A stretch of DNA of 60,000 nt. Origin: Phoronis australis (Eukaryota; Phoronida; Phoronidae). A program made the translations under genes and the position numbers. Where the stretch lies: the NCBI GenBank assembly GCA_002633005.1, contig NMRA01000037.1, forward strand, positions 656,703 through 716,702. Reading direction: 5' to 3'. Under the pieces are notes generated by a model. It made no database searches, had not been told where the DNA came from, and saw only the letters and a program-made list of their open reading frames with translations. Shown here piece after piece: positions 51,365-60,000 of this stretch (position 1 is the stretch's first letter; each line of letters opens with the position of its first letter).

Positions 51365-51814
51365 ATGTACAGTTGCGTGAATCACGTACACTTAAATTTA
51401 AATATTTTAAAGATTTTAATTCTACGTAGTAGCCACCGGCAAGATCTACGTGAGGTGAAGTTAACTCAGATTCCGCTGTTGCCGTTTACGAATACAAACA
51501 CACGTGTACGTACCTGACTGGACGAAGGCCAAAAGAGTGAAAGCACCGATGTGATTGTCACCGTGTCAAAGTTCGGAGAGATTTAAAGTTTGGACCTGGC
51601 GTGTTTCACTACCCAAAGGATTTTGTTTATAAGAACTGTCGAGGTGTGATAATGGAGTTGTTTTTGTTTATCTATGGCTTCGTTGAATAAACAGAACATT
51701 ATGTAATCCGCTTTCCCGGAACAGAACCTTTGGTAACCCAGCTGGCACGAATTATCAATGATGACACAGGGGAAGACAGAAGGGTCCGTTAAAAGATTTC
51801 ACTGCACGTTTTCA

Positions 51815-51992
51815 ATTTAGTGGCGGATTTAAGGAGGGGGGGCGTCAAGGAGGTTATGGCCCCCCTAAAATTCTCCCAGATTCCATTTGGCACTATCGTT
51901 CGGGGGTGCGAACGTCTGACGTGCAAATTAAATCCTGGCAAATACTCTGCCCTGCCCCCACCCAACTCAAAATCCTGGATCCGCCCCTGCAA
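51815..51992. repeat. GGATCCGCCCC-type dispersed repeat, inverted copy
   Basis: GGCGGATTTAAGGAGGGGGG at the left, TATGGCCCCCCTAAAATTCT inside, and AAAATCCTGGATCCGCCCCT at the right. The two ends are inverted versions of each other, like 42940-43085 in reverse. Confidence 0.7.
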
Positions 51993-53039
51993 TCAACAAC
52001 TGATATTTTAACATCTTAAAAGAGAGACTTTCAATTTGCACCAACACACATTAAACTGAAACTTTGACAGCATTGGGGCAATTCAAGAACGTCTAAGCTG
52101 AGCACGTCATGAAAGCCAAGGTCCGATAGTGAACGTTTGCGTTAAAAAGCAAATTTCGGAAAGACTATTTTGTATTATCCTTTGCTATTCATTTGACTAC
52201 AGACCAACATCACGATACTAACTGCTGTTACCGTTAGTCCTCAGTAATCAATTATGGAATTTTTCATAACTGTTTATGGCTGAACTTACACTCACTCTCC
52301 AGCTAAACAGGGCGAAATACAGTTTTAAAGTGCCGTGTATTCCTAAAACCGATAACTATCTGTAGATGCTCGCCTCCTGCTTTCATTACATTCTGTGGGT
52401 GTGTGGACGTTAAGTTGGCCCGTTTTGGCATCAGGGATGATTGGGCTACCTGCGCCACCTATCGGCGTTTTGCTGTTCAAAAGCACAATTTCAAACGTTC
52501 CTGGCTGTCCACAGCAACACCAAGTCTAGCGTTCGTTTAGTAAACGCCAGAACCTCGCGCAAACGCAAGACATGGCGATTAGTCGGTGGGCCAGATCTCA
52601 TAGCGTTCATCCTTGTGAGTACTTTGGGGGGGGGCAACCTAGTTTTTTCTATGTGGCTACATAATTCCAAAAAGTTCCCACGTCTACACTTGCACATTTT
52701 TTTTAAAAAAGGTGTTTTTGTTGCACAAAATATGATGCACATTCCTGCCACTTGGTAGCGCTTTTCTATTGAATTGACCAATCAGAGAGCCAGATTGTAT
52801 TGTGCTTAGTTACTTCAATATGGCTGCTCCCATGGAGTGTGATGCCTGTATAATTCAAGGTTTATCAAACAGCACAAAATTGTGATGTCAGAGCCTAAAG
52901 AAGCTTAGAAAAGCTTCTTGACTAAAGCTGATGGACTGTGGAACTCTGTAGATCAGTAGATCAAAAAGAAGAAGAGGTGTCACAAACGTTTGTGCAGAAA
53001 ACAGCTGCATGTCCTGGTGTAGCCTACGCAGTATACTAC

Positions 53040-53330
53040 TAAGTGCTGTAGACTAGAAGACCATGTGTCAGACCAAAAAATTGAAAGGACATAGAACGGC
53101 ATAGCAACGTTTCAAGGCACCAACAGTAGTAATAAAGCCGAAGTTGCTGAAAGTGATACAGATGTTATCAAAGATTTCCCAAGAAAATCAATTATACTTC
53201 CAAAATCTGAAACACCCAATTAACCTGAACAAGATAGGAACATTCTGAAACATGAGTGCATCATTTGTTAGCAGGAAAAGTATATTATGGACCATATTTC
53301 AAGAAATAGAAAGAAGTATAGCTTTCAAAA
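53040..53330 (+). pseudogene. Decayed transposable-element-like coding remnant
   Basis: Plus-strand KHECIIC, a stop, then QEKYIMDHISRNRKKYSFQK (about 53,240-53,330) and a GT donor-like site. The E-C-I-I-C-Q motif begins a recurrent exon type in repetitive invertebrate genes. Upstream sequence (52.9-53.2 kb) has only broken frames. Family unnamed; weak. Confidence 0.25.
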
Positions 53331-54331
53331 ACAGGTACGTGTTTTTGAAAAGTACATCTTGGTGTTTTCCATGTGTGTTTCAGTATTATCATCAGTTGTT
53401 TTTTAACTTGTTCAGCTCCTTGGCTGCCTAGGCCTTAGACAATACCGCTGACGCAGTAGAGACGATGATCATACCATAGGTACTCCATATGCTGGATGCT
53501 TTTCGGCAAATTATGTTCCTATAAGTTTAGAAGTACCGCGTAGAGAGATGCCTCTGAGGAGGTTATTAATGTTTTCATTTGTTCCCAGTTTAAACAAATA
53601 CTCCTGCAATCCTGTTTTTCGAACAAAGTTCAGTTGCCACATCGACACTGCTTGCGCTAAGGGATAATCCTATGGCGTTATACTGTGGATGTGATTTTAA
53701 AGCACTTTAAGTCAAAACATTTTTGAGAAGATTAAATGGAGTAGATGGTTGCAAACAACATGCCCAAGTGGCCGTCATCCCCTGCCGTAGTCCTGGGATA
53801 GGGGGAACCTCTTCTCAATTTTTTGTAAACATAAATTACTTAGGTAGCTGCAATGATAATTAAATCGTTGCTGTCGTAATTTGTGGACGATGGAAGCCAC
53901 TGTCCATTTCGTCAAACGTTGATTACCTTAAGTATAAATCGATTGACTATGGTTTGAGCATCTGATTTAAAAAAATTAAATTTCAATCACTGCATTGGTA
54001 TATCAGCTGATTTATTTTCAGTTGCATCAACTAATCTAACTATTAGACGAGATAACATTTTTAGGCGACAGATCAGACGGCATGTAAATTTGTTAGGCTG
54101 GTGGTGGATCAGTTCCTGATAAGTCCGTCTGAAAAAGTTGCATGCCAACTCACTCATAGTTGAATGTTAAATTAGTGTTCACAGTTCGGGTTTTTTTCAG
54201 TTGGACTTGTATCGCAAGCAACAGCTCAGTCCAGAGCCCTGAATATGCAAATGAAATTCAAAGATAAAGACCTTGTGTCTTAGAAGCCAAGTACCACAGA
54301 TCATCATGCTATAAAAAATAGAAAGACAACG

Positions 54332-54422
54332 NNNNNNNNNNNNNNNNNNNNNNNNNNNNNNNNNNNNNNNNNNNNNNNNNNNNNNNNNNNNNNNNNNNNN
54401 NNNNNNNNNNNNNNNNNNNNNN
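54332..54422. other. Assembly gap (91 N)
   Basis: No repeated sequence was noticed on the two sides of this gap, unlike the gaps at 13.5 and 32.7 kb. Confidence 0.9.
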
Positions 54423-54591
54423 TTTTTACAAATATAAGTTTACTAAGCTCTTTGGTGATTATTAGGTAACTTCAAACTCAAATTTCTCAAAAATGTGCAA
54501 CTTTATATGTGGGAACTTTTTAGATTTTGAAAACACTCTAATAAATGAATTAAAAAACACCAAAATAAAATTGCCCCCATAAAGTACTCAC

Positions 54592-54685
54592 AAAAAACAT
54601 TTTCTAGAGGTCCTACAAATTCTGGCCCATGCACCGACCAGATATATCGACAACAAGAGAAGCACGCGATTAGTCTTGTTTCCAT
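54592..54685 (-). CDS. Possible first exon of an Ig-domain protein
   Basis: ATG at 54685 reads METRLIACFSCCRYIWSVHG then PEFVGPLENVF, ending at a good donor (TTTTTT|GTGAGTAC). P-x-F-V-x-P-L-x-N-V is typical of the first strand of Ig domains in DIP/DPR/lachesin-like cell adhesion proteins. The leader is not very hydrophobic and no following exon was found, so this is tentative. Confidence 0.25.
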
Positions 54686-54699
54686 GGCGAGATTCTTAC

Positions 54700-56030
54700 G
54701 TTTATCAGGCGCAGAACTCCGGCCTGCCCTCTGTGCAGTACTCTCACACTCACGTACCGTCTACTTGCCGTTGATACCAACACTAGTATGGCTTTGTTTC
54801 AACCACACATCTCGTCAGGACATTTTGTGACAACTCAAAATACGGATCTGTGAATCAACATTTTGACTCCTTTGCTAATCTCGCCGCCGGGTTCAAGAAA
54901 TTTACAGGAGGGCAAAAGGAGCTCCATACATTAAACCCAATTGCTTTGCAATCCTCGCGAACTAAAACTTACCCTCGCAGTTCTTTCGACTTCCGGTCAT
55001 TTCGCTTCGTCTGAGGATTCCTCATGGACTTGTGGAAAACTGGGTTGTATTATTTCGAGTAGTCAAAGCCGTTTCACACGATAGTCGGCCATCTGACCAT
55101 TCTACCACATGTTAAAGTTGACTTGCGGAAGCTGGCCGCGTCGCTTTACAAATCTGATGTCGGGTGGCGAGTTTTTTAATGAATACCTGTTTTTGTGACT
55201 GGACTGGCAAATTTTTATGGTACGGTACAAACGAGTGCAATGTTAAACATAATTATGGACTCCGTGAATATGAATTTATCGAAATGCCTGTCTCTGTGCC
55301 TATTTGTTTCAGCATGGTTATCTGTCAAGCAGATGATCGCGCAAATTAGTGCTTCCATGGAGTCTGAATATGTCTAACATCCACAGACGTTTTGTCGATG
55401 GCAAACCATGTTTTTACTCTCACCTGTCCTTGTTCTAAAAAGTGAGACAATTTTATCCGTTTGTCATTTACGTGTTATGTCTCACCTCAGATTCAGTAAA
55501 ATTTGTCATTCGTATGAAAAATGATATATTCAGGGTCGCTTACGATAAAATTAATTATGCTGGGTGTTTCGGTTAGTGATCGTTTTTCGTGATTTTTAAA
55601 GTTGCTAAGAAGAGGGAGGGAAATTGCGTCAAAAGTCACCTGGCCTAAAGTGCGCCTACTTTTAGGGAGTTGGGACTTTAATCCACAAAACAGCAATTAT
55701 TGCTAATGGAAACTATAGTGCTTGTTCATTACACCATCCAGGCAAACTAGCGACTTTAGTCTACATGTCAAAATTATGTAATTCATTGTTTCGATTTTGC
55801 CTGAAGTTCGCAGACATTGTTTCCGCCAGTGTACCATCTCTCCACGATTCCTAGCACCCAGTAATAACTGTTTTAAAGCAAAAACTGTATCGAACCGTCA
55901 TTGTACTATTTCGTGTTCACAATCGAAATTATTCCGTAAATCGGCAGTCAAGTTCTTAAACAACATAAAATAAGAAATCTGTATCAGTTCACCACACCGG
56001 TAGCTGTAACTGTAGACGCACGTTCCGCTC
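54700..56030. other. No gene seen
   Basis: Intergenic DNA between the possible Ig exon and the 3' end of the membrane protein gene. ORFs at 55,164-55,377 (plus) and 55,493-55,696 (minus) have no recognisable motif. Confidence 0.4.
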
Positions 56031-56419
56031 TTAGTACTTGTCCGCGTGATTCTCAGGGTTCACCGTATTTTTGGAGGAGAACGAAGAATACGACTGAGTG
56101 GGAGATGGGCTGTAACAAGACGACGTACGATAACACGTATTGCCACTATCAAAACGACCAGTCAAGGCTAGGCTGGTATGGATCTCTCCAGCTGACTCCT
56201 CGATTATACTGCTCGTGCTTTTGATGGGTGTGAGAGCTGTACACGTCGAATGTTCGGTGGTGAGTTTTGCCGCAGCTAGTTTGTACGGCCTGCGGCGCCT
56301 TCTCTTGACAATATAAAGCGCTGTACAGACCACAATAGTACCGAACAGCAGCACAAATGCTATCAGGACGATAGGCACATAGACGCTTGGGCTAAGAGAC
56401 TTGCCATCAGCGTTTATTT
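56031..56419 (-). CDS. Last exon: transmembrane span and cytoplasmic tail
   Basis: Acceptor TTTTCATTTTCAG at 56420-56422. An ORF continues upstream of it to 56585, but that part reads through the acceptor and is probably intron. Contains the membrane span, five arginines after it, and tail motifs SPSPTQSYSSFSSK and CYRTSSCYSPS, possible phosphorylation sites. Confidence 0.8.
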
Positions 56420-59400
56420 CTGAAAATGAAAATTCATATGAGACCGGTTTATGTCGGAACCTTCTGCTAACCTTTTTGTTTTTATCAAATGTTTGCATAT
56501 GGTCACCTAATATGAAAATGTCATAATTAACCCGCGCCTTGCAACTGTATGGAATTCCAAGCCTGTCAGCTCTTAACGCGTGCAAGTATTACTCGGAAGG
56601 GCTGCATCAGCATGTATTTGATATCGTGTTATTTGCTTTGCATGTGTGTATAGCGCATGCCACCTGTCTAACCTGCGTTAAGGTATACACCGTTTACGCT
56701 ACGAGACTTTGATATTGGTTTCCAAAGCTCTGGATTCTAAACTTTGACTTTTTTTAGACTCACGGGAATCTAGGTCGTAAGCTCGTCTCATAGAGATCAG
56801 TAGATTGGCGTATTCATTGTTCCCTGTGTTTTTTCTTTGTTGTGATAAAGATGAAAGCAAGCATTCGTCGGTAACTGACTGATGTGCGCCCAAGGTTCGG
56901 TATCCACGCGACCTATATTATTATATCCAACAAAGACGCAACAAAGGAAAACAATGGTAGTGTCCCGTCGCATGGATGTCGCAAGTTAAACAATACCTCG
57001 TTGCGACCTCCATACGACGTCATTTCGCCGGGCGGACCGAATGACTTCACTTTCTACGAGTTGTTCTTTATTGTCATTTGTATCCAATCTCGGTTAAAAA
57101 TCAACGACAGTGGTGAAGTAACTTACAAACTGAGAATGGATTTGAGGTCGTCATATGATTAAACAACTTGTGGAACTTACCACAATCTCAGTCTGATATA
57201 GGAAATAAAAGTTTAGAACAGGAGAATTGCGAACTACCGTAAGCACGGGTGAGAAACAACATGACCGCCGGTCCTCTAAACAGGACCTCCGGGGATCAAA
57301 TGGGACCGCCGCACCAGAAAATGGGACTGACGCACCCAAAAACATGACCGCCCCACCACAAAACAGGACCGCCGGGGACTAAAACCGCAACAACTAACAG
57401 GCTAAGATTTATTACCGTTAGGCCTACACAGATCATACAATGGGGCTATATACGTATGCATATGCAGGTCTTGTGCCGATTAATCCACCGAAATCTTTTG
57501 TGAGCAACAAAGGACACTTCGCTTTGTAATACGCGGCGCTTTTGAGTTTTACTCATCACCAGGCTCCCGGCTGCGGTATGTGACTTATAAACAGTTGAAA
57601 GGTCAACATTTAATAAATCTAACACAAAACAACCTCGTTGTACGCTTTTGAGCTAAATAATTATAATTTTATCCACTGCATAAGTTTTAGAACAAAATGA
57701 AAATCATTTTCTCCAATTTGACGTTTAAAGTTAGTCAAGTAAAAAAACGGACGTTCTGGTTCTCGGGTGAAGCATCATCATACTAGCTGCCTTTGTGCGG
57801 CAAAGCTGTACATTAAATGTACAGCTTTGCGCCGATGTGGGTAAAAAACTGAACATGTAAAATCTTTACCCGGCGAATTTTTTTTAACGACACTCTTCCT
57901 TGAGTAAACTAAATTATTTCATCGGCGCTCGAGAGAAATTGTCGTTCTGTCGTTATTCTGCGTTCTCTTAAGTCGGCTTACATTGGCCGGTTCCTTTTCC
58001 CCCGATTCTTCAGTCAACTGTCCTTCTACAAGGTTGCGTACCTGGCACAACAAATTATCGAAACTGGTTTCATTTCGTTATAAGTTTTCAGTACTTTAAT
58101 ACCAGCAAACCGAATTTCATAACAAACCTTGTTGCCGCCAAGTTGTCATCATCTTTCGAAAGATGTCTCAAAATTTTTCTGAGGAAATGGCGCGTGCACA
58201 TGTCACTTATTATTACAACAGTTCATTAGATTGTTTTTCACTCAAGCGGTTGCAAACTGCAAGGTGAGTGTTGGTTGACGCCTAGATTTTGCATGCGCCT
58301 GCATCGGTCGCGCGCTCTACTACATGTTGATGTAAGTTCCACGACGAGGTGACGAGCAGAACTACCCGGGCTGTGGGCAATGTCGGGGATGTAACGGAGC
58401 TCAATAACGCAAGGCTGTCAAGCTTTATTTTGGCGATAGTCTTTACACAGCTATCTGACCGGTTACGTCATAACCCGCAGTATCACACAAAGGCCTTAAC
58501 TACTCAGTCCCCGGCGGTCCTGTTTTGTGGTGGGGCGGTCATGTTTTTGGGTGCGTCAGTCCCATTTTCTGGTGCGGCGGTCCCATTTGATCCCCGGAGG
58601 TCCTGTTTAGAGGACCGGCGGTCATGTTGTTTCTCACCCGTGGTAAGGCTAACGAAGGCTAGACAAACGACATGCTACAGACATCTATCAAGAACGCATA
58701 GATTAACGCGAAGATGAGCCATAGTCTGTTCGAGTTAACCAGTTACTGGTAAGTTTGGAATTCCATACTTAAGTTCTATTTCGACTCAACTGTATTACAT
58801 ATGCACTAGCGTAGTCAGAAGTGTTCAACACGGGACAAGCGCGACTTTTTGCAATTTAGTACACGCCGGCGGGAGCCAAATGTGCAAAATTGGAGTTAGT
58901 GCTCTTGTAGTGAAATAAGTAAAATTCTGTCTGGTTACTTATCTTACCGGATTTTACCATCGCAGCCTCAAACGTGTTTCCGCTTAAGTCACGTGATCCT
59001 GAAAGGAAATAAGGTAACATAAGTGATACCGAGGATTTCCACATTTGCCTCCTGGACGTTTTCACAGAAACCTGAGAAATTCAGGAACGGGCATGCCCAA
59101 ACAAAGAGTGCGTCTAGAGTGCATTTTTCGGAAGCGGATTAACTGTTCTAAGGAAACTGTTATGAAAAACTTTAGAACAATTGCTTGTAGTCTAAAAGGT
59201 CTTTTTTCTTGGCTGAGAGTTTTATGAACAAAATAAAGGGACACCGCGAAACATGCCGATATATCGTGTACCGTTGAGTTCAGTACGCGGAATAACATAT
59301 TTGAAAGCATTTATTACTCAAAGGTAGACAAGCTTATCAAAATTATTTGGATGCATTAGAATGTGCAGGTGTATAAATGTTTTGAAACAGTTGACTGCTT

Positions 59401-60000
59401 GGGTAAACTTAGCAAGCCCGGGACAATATAAGGTAATTGCAGACTGTATGGTGCACGCTGTACCAGACGTGCGCTTGCCGCTCAGGTGGGCCCATTGAAC
59501 CAATCACCTGGAACTGGAACTATTTTTATGCTTTATTAGTATATAGTTTAAATCGAGCTAATGAGCTACCCTCTGACACAGCGCCACCTATACTTTCGTT
59601 TAGCACTGTGATAGAGTGTAGCCGATGAGCTAGAGACCTGACTTAAGGGTTTAGCAGTGTTCCCCGGTGAGATTCGAACCCACAGCTTTCGGTAAAGAAA
59701 GCGAAAACTTGATCCTCTAGTACACACTACCACCCCAAAACCCGGGACAAGGAACAATATAACTTTGTCCACATCCATACTTTGTATATCGGGACTTGAG
59801 CTGGCGGTATAAGTATAGGAGCATCTGCCGAACATAAATAAGTTTTCATGCAAGATTGGTTCCTTGAAGATGATGTTTTACCTTGCTCGACGGAAGACTT
59901 GTCTTCCGTCACTTGCAGTGTTCCACCGAGGGTCCCACTTCGTATGGCACTCGCCAACGTGGCTGTGAGTAGCGCCTTGTTATCATTACCGATAGATGTC
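56031..60000 (-). CDS. Type I single-pass membrane protein, last three exons (5' end beyond window)
   Basis: Exons 60000-59882 (partial), 58998-58948 and 56419-56031 join at phase 1 each time with consensus sites (CAAG|GTAAAA; CCTTTCAG; CCG|GTAAGA; CATTTTCAG) to give one frame. Protein: TSIGNDNKALLTATLASAIR then SGTLGGTLQVTEDKSSVEQG, SRDLSGNTFEAAMVKSE, INADGKSLSPSV; a 22-24 residue membrane span YVPIVLIAFVLLFGTIVVCT; a stop-transfer KRRRRRPYK; then a Ser/Thr/Tyr-rich cytoplasmic tail of about 90 residues ending NHADKY. Serial phase-1 introns are typical of modular extracellular proteins. The LL-A---AI-SG-LG---V part resembles juxtamembrane or SEA-like sequence. Family not recognised. Confidence 0.75.
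57244..58641. mobile_element. 1.4-kb element with about 137-bp inverted arms made of 21-bp subrepeats
   Basis: The left arm 57244-57381 is the near-perfect reverse complement of 58509-58641. Outer ends begin CACGGGTGAGAAACAACATG; inner ends finish GGACCGCCGGGGACT. Each arm is about six degenerate 21-bp units around GGGACCGCCGCACCAGAAAA. The 1.1-kb interior has no transposase-like ORF. It sits in the last intron of the membrane protein gene. Confidence 0.85.
57800..57830. repeat. Perfect 15-bp palindrome
   Basis: GCAAAGCTGTACATT, one A, then AATGTACAGCTTTGC. It lies near the middle of the 57.2-58.6 kb element. Confidence 0.9.
58948..58998 (-). CDS. Penultimate exon of the membrane protein
   Basis: 51 nt, SRDLSGNTFEAAMVKS with split codons at both ends (G|GA in, G|AA out). 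Acceptor TTTCCTTTCAG, donor CCG|GTAAGA. DLSGN is LRR-like, but one motif is too little to call an LRR. Confidence 0.72.
59661..59750 (-). repeat. tRNA-like sequence, probably a SINE head
   Basis: On the minus strand GGGGTGGTAGTGTGTACTAG (A-box-like) is followed by GTGGGTTCGAATCTCACC, a perfect RNA polymerase III B box, with GGGA after it. The cloverleaf is poor (the anticodon arm is unclear), so a SINE head or decayed tRNA is more likely than a working tRNA gene. Confidence 0.5.
59882..60000 (-). CDS. Antepenultimate exon of the membrane protein (truncated by window edge)
   Basis: Open from the window edge: TSIGNDNKALLTATLASAIR then SGTLGGTLQVTEDKSSVEQ, donor CAAG|GTAAAA. Its acceptor lies outside the window. 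Confidence 0.72.

Noticed and set aside
56420-56585. Upstream part of the 184-residue minus-strand ORF as coding
   Set aside because: A strong CATTTTCAG acceptor at 56420-56422 in the correct phase to the 58948 donor indicates that the exon starts there and the rest is intron.
58349-58717. 122-residue plus-strand ORF across the right arm of the 57.2-58.6 kb element
   Set aside because: The central part is the translated inverted-repeat arm, which gives the same peptide from the other arm; no independent coding evidence.
59661-59750. Functional tRNA gene
   Set aside because: The B box is perfect, but acceptor and anticodon stems cannot be folded convincingly by eye; a SINE head is more likely.

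Overview
This is an animal (metazoan) genomic window with roughly 60% AT. Genes are split by GT-AG introns, and the non-coding DNA is crowded with SINE-like, MITE-like and foldback repeats. Protein similarities (TBC1D9, GLRX2, DHCR7, THAP-associated DDE transposase, helix-turn-helix integrase gene) and strong heterozygosity suggest a marine invertebrate, possibly an invertebrate deuterostome. The species cannot be fixed from sequence alone. Nothing here looks prokaryotic: no operons, CRISPR arrays or phage genes were seen.

Layout. (1) 1-23.7 kb, minus strand: the 5' two thirds of a TBC1D9-type Rab-GAP gene. I could trace 16 coding exons from the ATG at 23729 to an exon ending at 302, an uninterrupted 499-codon frame that runs off the left edge. 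(2) 23.7-25.2 kb: a divergent intergenic space holding a foldback element. (3) 25.2-25.9 kb, plus strand: a complete two-coding-exon glutaredoxin-2-like gene. (4) 27.5-28.2 kb: a decayed coding remnant. (5) 30.6-32.2 kb, minus: the first two exons of a helix-turn-helix/integrase-type gene, with a frameshifted second copy of exon 1 at 33.7-34.0 kb. (6) 34.6-38.3 kb, minus: wreckage of THAP-associated DDE transposons, including a repeated, splice-site-flanked exon pair. (7) 43.8-44.7 kb, plus: a dead non-LTR reverse transcriptase. (8) 45.0-46.4 kb, minus: an intact single-coding-exon sterol delta-7 reductase (DHCR7/DWF5 type). (9) 56.0-60.0 kb, minus: the last three exons of a type I membrane protein, entering from the right edge.

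Four pairs of near-identical segments (6.8-10.3, 11.1-15.5, 31.9-34.5 and 39.0-39.9 kb) meet at, or close to, runs of N. In each pair the end of the left contig is contained in the right contig and the start of the right contig is contained in the left one. That is the pattern expected of overlapping haplotype contigs that were not merged. Six TBC1D9 exons therefore appear twice and should be counted once.

The most unusual feature is a 76-77 bp minisatellite in TBC1D9 (2.4-2.6 kb, running into an N gap). Its unit carries a 47-nt mini-exon with its own acceptor and donor, in exactly the phase needed to join the GRAM-2 exon to the pre-TBC exon. Other points of interest are the intronless, plant-like DHCR7, a long-armed inverted-repeat element whose arms are built from 21-bp subrepeats, and the triplicated exon pair in the DDE-transposon cluster.
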